Assembly: GCA_964019165.1 (NCBI GenBank)
Contig: OZ025268.1
Coordinates: forward strand, 14,778,359-14,842,358
Direction: 5' to 3'
Length of the DNA: 64,000 bases
Source of the DNA: Mastigias papua
Taxonomy: Eukaryota > Cnidaria > Scyphozoa > Rhizostomeae > Mastigiidae
In this document: piece by piece, positions 1-26,260 of the stretch
Layout of the letters: every line of letters begins with the position of its first letter
How positions within the stretch are numbered: position 1 is the first letter of the stretch
Made by a program: the position numbers and the translations under genes
The notes under the pieces: model-generated
Told to the model about the DNA's origin: nothing
Seen by the model: the letters and a program-made list of their open reading frames with translations, nothing else
The model's database searches: none

Positions 1-342
1 AATCTTATTACAGACAAGGAACCAAATCAACCATTTGCAAATTGAAGTGAGGAGAAAGGACAAAGAAGTTCACGTCGTTGTCCTCTCGTCTAAGTAATTC
101 CATAGATGTGCCGTCCGAGGTTGCAAATTGCATACAGATTTTTTTCTAAGGTCTGTATATGCTCACATATAGAAACAAACTAAAAGCTTTCCATTTGTTC
201 CATTGTTTCCATTTTCCAAATATTCCCCTGTCCATTCATTCTTACACTAAGAAGTGAGAAAACAGGTCTGAAACGAGGGGGGGGGAAGAGTGGGCAACGA
301 AACTTTTACAGTGGACAAGTTTTTTACTGTGTATAATGCAGC

Positions 343-1572
343 TTATGTATCAAGTAATAAGTCTTGTAGCTTGAATAGAATGTAAAGAAAAAAAGATGAG
401 CTGACACGAATGCGTAAGGTGAGAATGATACAAATGTAATTCAATATGCAGATACAGATGATACAGATGATCATGGGAATGTCTAGCAACCAGCGCCCCC
501 TCACGTCATCCATGTATATATCTACGTGTCTTGGGATTGTGTCACCAAGCCTGATGTATAACTTATGGAGAATAACACAAGTCAAAATCATGCTTATCTC
601 AGTTGTCATATCACTATCACACTTTGGCACAAGAACCGTCCAACGCCCTTTTAGCAACCCAAAAACACCTTCAGTAGCCATTCGGGCTCTACCTGGCCTG
701 TAGGTGAAACATATTTTGCCTTCATTTAGGGGAGCATCGGGTAAAGGGCGTCATCAGCCATTTACGGAATAAGAATGCACCACCATCAATGAGGATCGAA
801 GGATTTTCAAAATTAATAATGTACTTTTAAGTATCTGGAATGACTTTTCCAGTAGTAATCTTTTGAAACAAGTCAGTTGCTTGAAAGATGATGGAGTCAT
901 GGCCTTTTTCCAGTGAATCCACAGTTAGCCCATGTAAATCTGAATCTGACATCAACAATAGCTATTAAGAGTATAGAACAAAACCCCTTAAAGTTAAGGT
1001 ACTCTTTCTGTGATTGCAGACGACCTGAGGGTACTTTATTGGTATATAACGCCCATCAATAGTGCGAAAACAAATAGTAAACTGCCAATGCTCATCAACT
1101 GTTATCACTGCCTCTGTGAGGCCATGTTTAGTCGTGGGGAAAAAACTGGAAACAAAATATCCCCAAAAATTTCTAGCCGGTGTAGAACATAACTCAATCA
1201 CAACGATACAAATTGTTGATTCTCAAACACCAACCAATTCTGACATTGCATGATAATCCCTCTTTCCAGTCTGTAGAGGCAAATTGCCAGACTTATTTCT
1301 TTACTCATGGGGTACTACGAAATGCATCATCTTTCCATTTCAGGTCCTATTGCTTCAAGGATGGATATAAAAGTTACTTTTGATATACCAAAAGTCTCTT
1401 TGAATTTCAAATCAGTGTATTCACTCCAGAATAGGTCCCAACACCTAAAGGCTTTTGGAAAGCGATGGTAGCTTCTCTTTCGTAAAGAAGAAGGCATATT
1501 ATTGTTTGCTAGCACCCAGGGTGACATAAAGGTAGCTGAAAGGCTAAGTCTTTGACTCCCTGTAACAGCCAT
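343..1572 (-). mobile_element. Degenerate PIF/Harbinger transposase relic
   Basis: Read on the minus strand in several broken frames. The N-terminal piece (1572-1327) contains a helix-rich segment ending in FGISKVTFISILEAIGPE. The middle piece (1201-965) has TIDGRYIPIKYPQ followed by RGFVLYS, the usual DGTHIPI...GxxS core of Harbinger DDE_4 transposases. The C-terminal piece (681-343) has GVFGLLKGRWTVL and TCVILHKL, the typical GRLKGRW...CVLHN end. Segments between them keep family resemblance but cross several stops. No intact terminal repeats seen. It lies in the SPOP-like intron beyond exon 4. A dead copy. Confidence 0.8.
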
Positions 1573-2059
1573 TCATACTTGAGATTGTTGCTTAGCCGTA
1601 AAACGAACCCCAACAAGAAAATCTTTCTGGAAATACTTAGATTCTGCGCCGAAGGCCTGCTGAATCACAAAATTCGGTTGTGCATATTTACTGAAAATTT
1701 AATTTAAATATCATGCCTACTTGTTCAGTTATAGCCCTTTTGCGACATACCTTCAAAAGGAATTTTTCCCCAATTCCTTTTAAACGGTTGGCGGAAAAAT
1801 CGTATTTAGGGATAGTACAAATACCTCAAAACGAGGGCTAAGTAACGTCCTAAATACTTTGCACAAATTCTAGTAGCGTATGAAATATTGCGACTCAATT
1901 GTGGGCATAATTTGCCTCAAATATAGTCTTTAACGGAAAAGGTACCAGAGCACAATTCAAGGGACAGTTATGTGGGTTAATGGCTGAAAACAAATATAAT
2001 AACATTGGTCATAATCAAGACAAAATATTGGAGCCGAGTACCAATCCAGCAATTATAGG

Positions 2060-2830
2060 CAAATTTGTCACTTGCATTATGGTCATATAGGATATGACAA
2101 CCTAGAACTCTTCAAAAGTATTCAACAGTTGAAGGATTAACATTTAATCCAAAAGATGAATTGAAAAGTGATTGTGCGGGATTTGTAGTGGGTACACTAA
2201 ACCGCCTCCAATTTCCATACAAGAGCAATCACCGAAGTAGTCAAGTATTGGAACTCATTCATATTGATGTCTGTGGACCTATGAGTGTTGAATCGACAAG
2301 TGAATCACGATACTGTTTCTTTTTTGATGATTACTCGAAGAGTATGCCAGTATAGTTATGAACCTCACAGTACATGTGTAAGGATTTTGAGATAAGAAAA
2401 TGGAAGTAAATATGCACCAAGAGCATTCTCTGAAGCAAAGCTGCTAAATGTTTGAGAACTCTGATAGGGCATATTGTCTCCCAACCTAATTGACCAATCA
2501 TAGTGCAAAATGGGCCCAGTCTTAGTATGTGTGGTCAGAATCCTGTATGATGATTGGTCAATTAAGTTGCGAGATAAACTGACCTGTCAGAGCTCTCAAA
2601 CATTTGGTGGCTATGCTATTCTCTGAGTACGGCAAAAGCCGTGGAGATAAGAGAGAAACTACTATCCAATACACTCCACAGTAAAAACAGTGCTGCCAAA
2701 CGAATGAATCAAACGTTATTGGGAGCTACTTGATCTATGCTACACCATGTTGCGTTGCCGTTAAAGTTTAAAATCATTCACAAAATATGGACTGCTACGA
2801 TGTATGAGGTATTCACTTTTGCTTACACTG
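2060..2830 (+). mobile_element. Copia (Ty1) integrase fragment, interrupted by a small TIR element
   Basis: A GAG-pre-integrase/integrase region on the plus strand. 2161-2355 encodes SDCAGFVVGTLNRLQFPY, then VLELIHIDVCGPMS and DDYSKSMPV, the standard start of the Copia integrase core with an Asp in HIDVCGP. After the inserted element the reading resumes at about 2627 with YGKSRGDKRETTIQYTPQ and NQT-type residues (kRETTIPYTPQ is a Copia hallmark), then LLGAT-like codons to about 2800. Frameshifts and stops (for example TAG after SMPV) mark it as dead. No LTRs recognised. Confidence 0.82.
2434..2617. mobile_element. 184-bp TIR element (MITE) nested in the Copia relic, 9-bp target duplication
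   Basis: The element begins AGCAAAGCTGCTAAATG and ends, read in reverse complement, AGCATAGCCACCAAATG. The arms stay similar for about 60 bp (both reach TTGAGA, CTCTGA and AATTGACCAATCAT). It is bounded on both sides by the identical 9-mer ATTCTCTGA (2425-2433 and 2618-2626). Removing the element plus one 9-mer rejoins the Copia reading as AFSEYGKSRG, which independently confirms the boundaries. A 9-bp duplication is typical of Mutator-like elements, so a Mutator-type MITE is the likely assignment. Confidence 0.85.
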
Positions 2831-2980
2831 CAGTTTGCTTACACTGCACTCCGCTTTGCATTGTCCTTAATGAATGAGTGTCTAGTCTAACAGATTTCAT
2901 GGATACTATCAATAACAAAGAACACAGCAAACTTCCAACCAAACACTGAATAAACAAGGAAGAAATTCAAGATATTATAC

Positions 2981-16431
<13,451 letters not shown>

Positions 16432-17372
16432 TTACAAGGAACAACAATCTACAATGAAATAAAACATAGTTTATTGCTAAGGAACAGTAATCTATTTCAA
16501 GCAATTTAATTTTGCTGCATTCATTTCCTCGCAGGAAATGCTGATTTGATCGATGGATAGAACAGAAACAGGTTGTATGGTAATAGTTCCAGCTCATAAA
16601 TGTAGTTTATAAAGAGCACACTGGTAAGGATATTCAGTTTTTGATCTTGATAATACTTCAGAACTATTGTATAGGCCCTGTTTACATTTCCTAACATGTA
16701 ATGCATGAGGAATGCATCTAGCCGCGTTTATTCTTGGCTTATATTTGGTCTTACTTCGGGATTATCTACTACATGTTGCCTTTCTGGTAAGCTAACAAAC
16801 TCATCATGAAATACAGCTGGAAAACTGCTAAGAATTTCACTCAGTGTGTGTGCCCATTTATATAATTAACTATTGTTTCTTTAAACATAGCCTTATTCAT
16901 TGTGACAAAGTCAAATGCTGCAATAGCCCATAACCTGAGTATTGGTGTGGAATCTTCTTTGTTAACAAGAAACGTAAGCCTGTGCTTCCTACTGTTTGCT
17001 GAATCCTCAATGACTAATCAATATTGTTGAGCTAACAAAAGTTACCCTGCTACCAGTTCATGACTGAATATAATGGGAAGATTGCTTGACTCAGCATCTC
17101 TAGGTGTGCAACTGTCTCTTCTAACTTTCAAATATTAACCAAATGAAGCCATTCAATAAGAATCAAGCACAGGATCAGGTTTTGAAATTACAGTTTAGAA
17201 TTCATCAGTGATTTTTGACACCTGAATATTTGCTGGGCTGTCACCCATGAAAAGAAAATCTAAAAGTGTGCAGGAACCTCAACAGCGTACTTTTCTTCCA
17301 AATGTAGAAGTTTTTAAACTGCATGGCATTCTGCAGTGACAAGTTGCAATGATGTGCAGTGCATTGTATAAT
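16432..17372. other. Upstream of SPOP-like start codon; 5' UTR/promoter not resolved
   Basis: Contains the 5' leader of the SPOP-like gene. No TATA box or untranslated exon can be defined by eye. At 16730-16870 on the minus strand an open stretch (for example SEILSSFPAVFHDEFVSLPE) has no recognisable family. The block 17140-17360 shares weak sequence order with 19240-19480, suggesting an old duplication or two copies of one repeat. Confidence 0.4.
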
Positions 17373-18470
17373 CAGGCCCGTAGACAGCTGAACCGGATTG
17401 GGGGGGGGGGCAAAGGTGTAGAAGTCAAGTTAGAATCCTTCGGGGGGAGTGTTACATGTTATACATAAGTATATGCCAAAACAGTGGTTTTTCATAGGCT
17501 TTCTGGCGATAAATGGGGGTCTGGGGAAAAAAATTTTTCAAAGCAACGCCCTCCACAATGTCGAAAAACGCCCTTTTGCAGAATAGAATGTAGCAGTTTT
17601 CATCATTGATCTTTATGCTAAGATGGAAAAACTGGCTCCTTTACACTCTTTCTTTTTATAAGAACCAGTAAAATTGAGATTTGGACTGGCTGTTCTTCAT
17701 TTTTTTCTAAATGTCTGAGGCTGAACTGTTCATAAAATATGTGCTTAAATTTGTGGGGTGTAGACAATTTAGACATTAGAAAATAGGCAAGACAAAATTA
17801 GATGCCTATGAAACAGGTATCATTTTTATGAGGGAATGACATTTCATGTTAATATATTATCGGACAGTGTATGCATCTTTGTGCAAAAATACGTTTTTAC
17901 GATAGTACTTCAGCCTCAATTTGTTCTTAATTTGTTCTTAATTCCCCGAAAATTCCGAGGCTGTTGGCTTTACAAAATTGTTCTTATAAAAAAGGAGTGA
18001 GCCTGGTTTCATCGAAATTTGAAGATGTAAAACGACAAAGGAAAAAGCTAAACAGTCTTTTCTTTTTGGTACTACGTGCATGTACACCAATGATAGAGGC
18101 AAAACTCTCTTACCAACACACTGAAGAAAAGACATTTCTTACCCTCAGATATCTGGCATGAGCTATATGGAATGCACTCAAAAGGAACAATGCCCTATTT
18201 CCTTAGAGGATTGCCACCTACACAAGCAGAAACTCTTAGACACTCTTACAACACTAGTGTCGTCACTGAAAAAAGGTCAACAGTGTGTCGTACAACAAAA
18301 TCACGATATCTGCATGCCATATATCTGTGTTATGGTGCTTCTAGGTTCAAAACTGGATAAAACTCAACTGAAAAAATGATTAGAAAGTACAGTGTAGTAT
18401 ACTTCTATATACAACCTCTGTGAATTATTGGGGGGGCAAAGCCCCCTGCCCCCTAGTGTCTACGGGCCTG
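17373..18470. mobile_element. hAT-like element with CAGGCCCGTAGACA termini (1,098 bp)
   Basis: Starts CAGGCCCGTAGACA at 17373 and ends with its reverse complement at 18470. Both ends continue into G-rich runs (a ten-G run near 17401, and GGGGGGGCAAAGCCCCCTG on the right). The flanks TGTATAAT and GTATATGA are similar but not an exact 8-bp duplication. Internal readings (for example 73 codons at 18158-18379) match nothing I recognise, so it is probably non-autonomous. Confidence 0.7.
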
Positions 18471-19888
18471 GTATATGAATCATTTTCCTCAGAGAGAAGG
18501 CTGGTGTGCTTTCTTATACTTCCTGTGCCTTCCTTTTTTCAAATTTACATATGACTGCAAAATGGTTACTTTCATCACACTTTTTGTTTTCTGTCTGCAA
18601 GTTGGAGAATGTTCTTTTTGTTCTGATGCTCTTCCCCACAGAATTTTCATTAAATCCGGTTTTCATCCAGAGAGCTTAGATGCATAGAACTATTTGCACT
18701 TGCTGTAGAAACCATGTAAACAGTATCTCCTGACTGCTATCCTGATTTCTGCAAACAGAAGCTGACATGCCTAAGGTTACACCATGTGCTGACAAAAGAC
18801 ATTTCTGGTATTCTCATATTTTATCACAAAAATGAGAAGAACTCTAAGTACACTCATTAGTTAGACAAATCTTTCCCATGAAGCATGTGCAATCACACAA
18901 ACTCAATTACAGGGACCATTCAAAAAAGATGGAGTGCAAAAAATCCTAACTATCACACTTCATAATTTAAGAATTGCATGTGGAAAAATAGTTTCTCCAT
19001 CTTGAAATTAAATACTTGCTTCCCTGTTGCTAACTTCTTTCTTCCTAATTCACTTAAATACTTGCCAATGCAGGTAATTGTACCATCAAGTAAATAGGAC
19101 ACATGGAAGCAAATTTTCAGGACTTTCAAATAGTTCAATGCTTCAAGGTTCATACCATGGGATAATTTCTCTGAATGTCAGCATCTGTACAAACTCAGTG
19201 AAAAAAGGATATGATAAGTTATATAAAAATAACTTTCAAACATTCATGAATGGGAGCCACTAACCAAAACTCAAGCAAAGGGTCTGGTTTTGACAGTAAA
19301 GTTCAGAATTCAACAGCATTTATAAACATAAAATGTGTGCTGGGTCACAGCTCATGAAATGAAACTGTAAGGTGTAAGAAGTGCACATTGGAGCCTCAAC
19401 AGCCTATACTATTCTAAAAAATCAGAGTCAACACATCACACATCATTCTGCACTCAACAGCTCTTATGGAGTGTAATGCATCACACATGAACCATTTTCC
19501 ATATGTAGAAGGTTGACAGACCACCGAATTAACAAATAACTATTAGCAGTTGGCAACATGCCAGATAAGTATCCACATCTTTTCAGTCCTGTACCTAAAA
19601 CAAGTTTACACACCTCACCCAAACTAAAGCTTTTTGTAGCTTAACAGTGAATAAGTTTAGTGTCTGAGAACAACAGAGATAGATGCTGCAATCAGTATTG
19701 CATCAAAGACCAGTTCCCTTGGATTCATGAACTCTCAACGACATAACTCAACTTTATGAAGAGTATTTGCCATCAACTTCTAATTATGTTCTACATTGTT
19801 AACTGTTAGAGTGCATGAAGTGCATAAACGTTCTTTTCAACATATGTTTATCACTTCAAAAACCAGAAGAATGAGGGGGGAATGGTAA
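18471..19888. other. Intergenic, unresolved old repeat
   Basis: No gene seen. 19240-19480 resembles 17140-17360 in order (GGTYTGGTTTTGA..., GTGCTGGGTCACAGCTCATGAAA, GGAGCCTCAACAGC), so both are copies of one old repeat, split by the hAT-like insertion at 17373-18470 or flanking it. Confidence 0.4.
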
Positions 19889-20530
19889 ATGGAGTTCCAA
19901 CCTGAGAAGTGTAAAATCCTCAATACATCAAGGAACAGAAGCCTAGTGAGTCACAATTACAAATTTAAAGGTGCAGTTTTGGAACCTGGTGATTCTGCAG
20001 AATATCTAGGAGTTCAAATAACCAACCAGATGAAAAGGGATGCAAATACTAATAAAATTGTAAATAGCAGAAAGGTAGCTCTTGGCTTTCTGAAGAGGAA
20101 TACCAGTAAAAATTCCCAAGACCTAAATAACTAGAGTACACTAGTTCAATATGGGATCCTGTACAGAGAAAAAGATAAGTGCCATTGAGACTATCCCACA
20201 CAGAGCAGCAAGGCATGTGACTAACAGATATGAAAGATATGCCAGTGTAACTGAAAAGTCGAGAGAACATCAATAAAAATCACTCAAAGAGGGGAGATGG
20301 AAACAGCAAATAGTCATGTTTTACAAGATATACTATTACCAAGTAGAAGTACATAAAAATGCATTTATCAAGCAATTACCCGATCGGGCCGTAAAAGTAT
20401 AATTCTTCTTTTTCCAAGGCAAAATTGGAGAATGGAACAAAATCCCACAAGAAACTGTAGCTGCAAACTCATTGGTGGCTCTAAAAGCACTCTCACCTTC
20501 TAACCACTTGTACTATCTTTATATTAGACT
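19889..20530 (+). mobile_element. CR1/Jockey-like LINE, post-RT fragment
   Basis: Plus strand. MEFQPEKCKILNTSRNR and PGDSAEYLGVQITNQM at 19889-20000 match the FxxxKCxxLxxxR...KYLGVxI landmark just after the RT core. Further on, after frameshifts, ETIPHRAARHVTNRY corresponds to the QRRAARFVTxxY landmark. No RT palm or endonuclease. Confidence 0.75.
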
Positions 20531-23500
20531 AATGAAATAATTTGAAACCATACAGCAGCATAGTATTTTAACAACTTGTTACCCTTTTAATGCCAACATT
20601 ATTTTTATGTGTATTTCTATAAAGTGGAAGTTTGGATACTACAACTGGTTTTTTTAATAAGCTTAGAGACCTATTTTCACCTACACTACCTTTTGATAGC
20701 AATCTACTTGGATGAAATGACAAGTCCACCTCAAAACAAGCATTCTGCCTCAGTTTCTAGTTTCTAGCATAAGCTGAAGTTCCAAATGTTCTCTACCAGA
20801 TATCAAACTTAGGTGTGTCTGAATGTTTCTGCACGTTTAAAATAATTTAAGATGTCACAGTTATAATAGGCAAAATAACACAGGGGGGTCTCTCCTTGAT
20901 TAGTTTATCTGCTGGGAGAGCTGCTCCTTAAACAAACTTCTTAACTTACAGATTCCCTTCATATACAATGGTCTTTCTTTGTACACTCATTTTTGCTCCT
21001 GCTGTTGTTATTCAATGGTGTTCTGTACTTGTAGTTGTTGCTAGAATTTGCATTAGTTTTAGAATTTTGAAACGAAATGAAATTGAAATTGAACTTGAAA
21101 CATGGAATAGAAACAATGAGTACTTTTGATGTTTCCTTTTAACTTGTCAATATGGCATTAAAGTTAAGATGTGAAAAGGACTTGGTTCTAAGCCATCTCA
21201 GAAAAGTGCACACTATCACTATGTGTGCAAACCAATACATGACAATTCTACAAGGATGATCAATATCCATGCCTATTCCTAGGCAAAAAAGATTACATCA
21301 GTGAAGCAAGAATTGAACATGCATAAAAATGGCTTTTGATATCCAATTTGACAGAATTCTATGAAGAATTCCAAATTAAATATCCTGAGCATAAAGTTGC
21401 TTTTGTAAAAGTTCTGCTCTCTGAAACCTGAATAATGTTTAATGATGGGTGCCATATGTGTCATATAAGCTGCTTATGTGTCCAGAAAGTAATGTTTTTG
21501 AAATGCTTTCTGGAAAGCCATTTTTCAGATTATGCTTATGAAATACCCCATCAGCAATGGCAAGGTGCTGATAGGATGGATTTTCAAAAATATAGCAAAC
21601 ACTAGATGGTGATGAGTTTATGAGTTTATATGATCAACTGCTAAATCTATCTCAAAAACTCAGCAACTTAAACATGACCCCATAATAACACTTCATGAAA
21701 AGCATGACACAGAGATAGTCATAATCATGATGCAAAAATTATAGAAGTAGTCCTACATATACAATTCAATAATTTGCTAAAGTTTAAGGTTTTCAGGTAT
21801 GCTGATCAAGAATATATATTCAGAATTCCCCTATCACATGTTCTACTTCTTCATTTTAGGGGCATCTTTGGGCTCCACTTTCATTTTTTGGTATATTGAT
21901 TTTCAGGAGACATACCCACAAATTTCACCTTTTCTGACCAGCAATAAAATGATGGTATTTCTGAGACAAACATCTTCAACTGCCTTATAATGCAAATTTC
22001 AGATGAATATGACAAATATATCAAAGTCTAAAGACAAATTTAGATGAATAAGTATAATAAAAAAGGCAGCCGCATATGAATTTTTGCCCGTTAAAAGTGC
22101 CAACTTCATAGTGCTATAATTTTAGAGCCAATTGTGATGTTGAGCTAAAATTTGGGGATTTTTCATACCTAATATGTATGACTATGTGTGCCACCATCAG
22201 CATAGATATAGAGCATTAGATTCAAATTGGGAAAAAATTAAGAAACATTAAGAAACATAGGAAGGATGAACTTCAAAAGTGAATGGGAAAGCTTTTTCCT
22301 TCAGAAAAGTAACCTTTTGCCCACTTTAGAAATGAAAGCTAAGTCCATGGAATCAATCAATACTATTCTAAATTCCAATTTGAACTCCAGGTCAAATTTG
22401 CAACTCATTTACATGCATGTTTCCCATAGCATATTGCTGAAAAGTTGGGGAATTTAAAGGAACTTCTAAGAGGTATTTGAAGCTGGATTTGACAAAGCAA
22501 TATGAAATATCTAAGCTAAAGGTAGAATTTGGCTTCTGTTGTAAAGAGCCTGTGATTTATTATTTCATATATTTATTTTCTGCTTCATGCAGGGCTCTTC
22601 ACTATACACTATATCAACATTAAATCTTTCTATCTTATCTAAACCTTTAATATCATCTGTTTGGTACTTCACCAGTAATGCTGTGCCAACAATCTAAGCA
22701 TATCTTACCTACTTCACTGCTTAATCTTGACTTTCAGGATAAATGTATCTAGCAGGCTGCAGGACGAGAGATTATACCAAACGGCAGTTCCTCTCCCTTC
22801 AGTGATCAAATGTGTGCATACTCCTTGCAAACGACCACTTATTTCTTTAAACAACCATCCATGAGGAAGGGCTGTTCGTCCCTTGCTCTGAATGGGGTTT
22901 ACTTATCTTGATGAATTCCCTGTTGGCACAAACGTGTAGCCAAGAAGACTTTGTCCCAAGCGTGATTTACTTATTTACCTAGGGATTGAAAGTGAGGATT
23001 TAGGTTTACTAGGTATAAATAATCAACTACAAAACCAATTTAACACCCCTCTTTGCTGGTAGGAGCTTTATATCATGTTTGCTATTAACAATGAAAAGAA
23101 AACAGAAATAATTGTAAACCAAACTAGCTTCTTACCTGATAGATTAGGATGAACAGGATCGAAAGCCAGGCTGACTCTTGGTTTGAAAAATAGTACAACA
23201 TGAGCCTATGTTAAACTACTAGTACTTGACGTTAGTTACTGCGTAGCAACTTTGCAGTAGCTTGCAAAGAAACTTGCTCCATTCCCTGTTTAGGAAATTT
23301 CCTCCAAAAAACCTCTACGACAGATCTTATATCAGTATGCGCCTCCACATTTTTTACAGTGACCCTAGTTGTCTAGTCACCAGTCTCTACAAAAAGATCG
23401 CCACACTATGGGGTCATTCACATAGTACCTACCACATACCAAATAGGAACACAGTTTCGAAGATTTTGACTTCCTCCCTCCCCCTAATACGCAAGTATGC

Positions 23501-23635
23501 GCTTCAAGGATTACCCTTAGTCTGCCCTTAAGTGCCTAATTGCCGTCCTCCCGCTATCTAATTTTTGAAAGCTTTTGCATAACCCCGTTTTTATTGAGGC
23601 GCCATGACAAGTACTTTTAACACATTTTGGAAGAC
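20530..23635. other. 3.1 kb intergenic, nothing recognised
   Basis: I found no exon, RT or transposase motif, terminal repeat or tRNA in this stretch on either strand. Readings of 60-65 codons exist but have no family resemblance. Confidence 0.45.
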
Positions 23636-23639
23636 TTAG

Positions 23640-26260
23640 TGTGCAGGGTAGCTGAGCCAAGAATAAGTCCCGTTGGCAAATTAAGTTAGAATACATGCAA
23701 AGCCTTTTAGCATTTCAATTGTGCACTGCTATGCTCCGACTATTAATGCAAATGATGAGCAAATGGAAAGCTTCTACGATATCCTACAAGAGACTCTAAA
23801 CACTATCCCTAGTCGTGATGTCAAATTCATCATCGGCGACTTGAATGCCAAAGTTGGTAAAATTGTAACACCAAATACAATCTGTGGAAAATTTGGTCTT
23901 GGAGAGCAAAATGAGCGAAGTGAAAGGCTGATAGAGTTCTGCAGTACAAACAATATGCTGATCACTAACACTATGTTTCAATATCACCATCGACATCTTT
24001 ACACTCGGACTTCACCAGATAGAAAAACCCGGAACCAAATTGATTTCATCATCATGAGTCAAAAATGGAAAGGATGTGTGAAGGATGTAAGAACAAGACC
24101 CGGGGCCAACTGTAACAGTGACCACCAGCTTTTAGTTGCAGATACCAAGCTTCAATTAAAGAAACTGGTACAGCCACTTCAGCCTAGACGCTTTGACTAC
24201 CAGACCTTAGACAACAACTACAAAATCAAAATCTCAAATAGGTTTGAGGCTCTACTACAGTGTGATGAGGAGAGAACCCCAGATGACTTCTGGAAAGAAG
24301 GGCAAGATATCATGCTGAGTGTTGCTGAAGAAACCATATGCAAGAAAAAGAAGAAAATAAACAGATGGATTTCAGATGAGACATTAGAAGAGGTTGAGAA
24401 AAGAAGGTATCTTAAAGCAAAGGGGATTAGGGACACTGTAGAGGAAGCAGCCTACAAACAGCAAAACTCCAAAATACAACGAATGATGCGGAAAGACAAG
24501 GAAACGTTTATTCAGGAACAGTGCCAACAGATAGAAGGAAATGCCATCAATAACTCTACTAAAGAATTATATCAAGGTATGAAAAACCTCACTAAGAAAT
24601 TTCACCCAACCATAGATACTATCAAAAATGAAGACGGCATAATAATCTGTGATAGACACCAAATTCAGAATAGATGGAGAAGTTATTGCTCAAGTCTCTA
24701 TAAAAAGAATAAAGATCTTGCTTTCAACGGAGGTCCATTTTCAGAGCACGACAGAGCCACCACCCCTTCTTGATGAAATTAAGGATGCCATCAATGACCT
24801 TAAGCAAGGAAAAAGCCCCGGCTTTGACGGTATCACAGCCGAGATGATTAAGAATGGAGGGGAGAAAGTAGAAATGTTCTATCATAAGCTATGCACAAAG
24901 ATCTGGATTAAGAACAAATGGCCTGATGAATGGGGGCTTTCAGTCTTTGTACATATACCAAAAAATGGCGATACCCTACAATGCAGCAATAATAGAACAA
25001 TTTCCCTTACAAGCCATAGTAGTAAGATCCTGTTGAAAATAATTGCTAAACGATTGGCTATCAAACTGAATGAGGAAATTTCGGAAGAACATGCGGGTTT
25101 TCGCCCTGGAAAGGGTACTAGAGACCAGATAATGAATCTTAAAATGGTGCTTGAAAAGAACAGAGAGAGAGGTAATGATGTGTTTCTTTGCTTCATCTAT
25201 TACTCAAAAGCGTTTGACACAGTTGCACATGATACCCTTTGGAATGATATGCACAAGATGGGGTTCCCAACTCATAGAATCCTACTAATAAAAGCATTGT
25301 ACGACCAACAAAGAGCAGCGGTAAGAATGAGCTATGGGCTAACTGAATGGTTTGAGATTGGAAAGGGGGTAAGGTAAGGATGTATTATTTCTGCACACCT
25401 TTTTAACTTCTATGCAGAAGCTATAATGAGAAACGCACTCGAGAATTTTGAAGGAAGCATTAGTATTGGAGGCCACAAAATAGCAAATCTAAGATATGCT
25501 GATGATGTTGTACTAATTGCTGGGAGTTTAAAAGAGCTTCAAGACCTTGTAAACAGAGTAAAACTGGAGAGTGAGAAAGTTGGTTTATTCCTTAACACAA
25601 AGAAAACAAAAGTTATGAAAGTTCAACGAAATCCAACAGACAGTGGAATCGTGATAGATGGAGAAACCGTCACCAAGTTCAAATATCTTGGAGCAATATT
25701 CACTAGCAACGGCGATTACTCAGCTAAAGTAAAAAGGAGAATCTGCATAGCAAAGAATGCAACAGTTGCCCTCAGCAAGATCTGGAAAGATAAGAATACT
25801 TCGCTAGATACTAGAAAACGAGTTCTTCAGACACTTGTATTTCCCATTGCGTCCTATAGAGCAGAATGTTGGGTACTAAAAGCTTCTGACAAGAAAAGAC
25901 TAGAGAGTTTTGAATTGTGGTGTTACAGACGAGTTCTTAGAATTAGCTGGACGGAGAAAATAACCAATGAAGAAGTGCTTGAGAAAGTAAACTGTGAGAG
26001 ACGGCTCATTAATATCTTGGATTTAAGAAAACTGACATTCATCGGACACCAGTTAAGGAAAGGATATACATTGGAAGAGACACTATTATTAGGCCCTGTG
26101 TATGGAAAGAGATTACGAGGAAGACCAAAGACAAGACTAAGTGACAACATCAAGGAGATCTGCGGGTTGACGATGGTTGAAACTGAGAGGAAGGCTCAAG
26201 AGAGAACAGGATGGCTGTTCGGCAACAAACTACCCGTTGATGATGATGAGATATGATTCG
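23640..26260 (+). mobile_element. RTE-clade LINE, nearly complete endonuclease and RT
   Basis: Plus strand. Endonuclease: HAKPFSISIVHCYAPT, GDLNAKVG and GANCNSDHQLLVADT, with the Asp/His pairs of AP-type endonucleases. RT: DLKQGKSPGFDGI, EEHAGFRPGKGTRDQI, then YYSKAFDT (first catalytic Asp region), RYADDVVLIAG (YADD) and LNTKKTKVMKV. The C-terminal landmarks RLESFELWCYRRVLRI, KLTFIGHQLRKG and RGRPKTRLSDNI are present. It ends VDDDEI near 26256 with a short GAT repeat, as RTEs do. Defects: truncated 5' end, a frameshift near 24740-24770, and a TAA at 25375 where relatives have the Gln of GVRQGC. Proteins of this class are often mislabelled craniofacial development protein 2. Confidence 0.93.
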
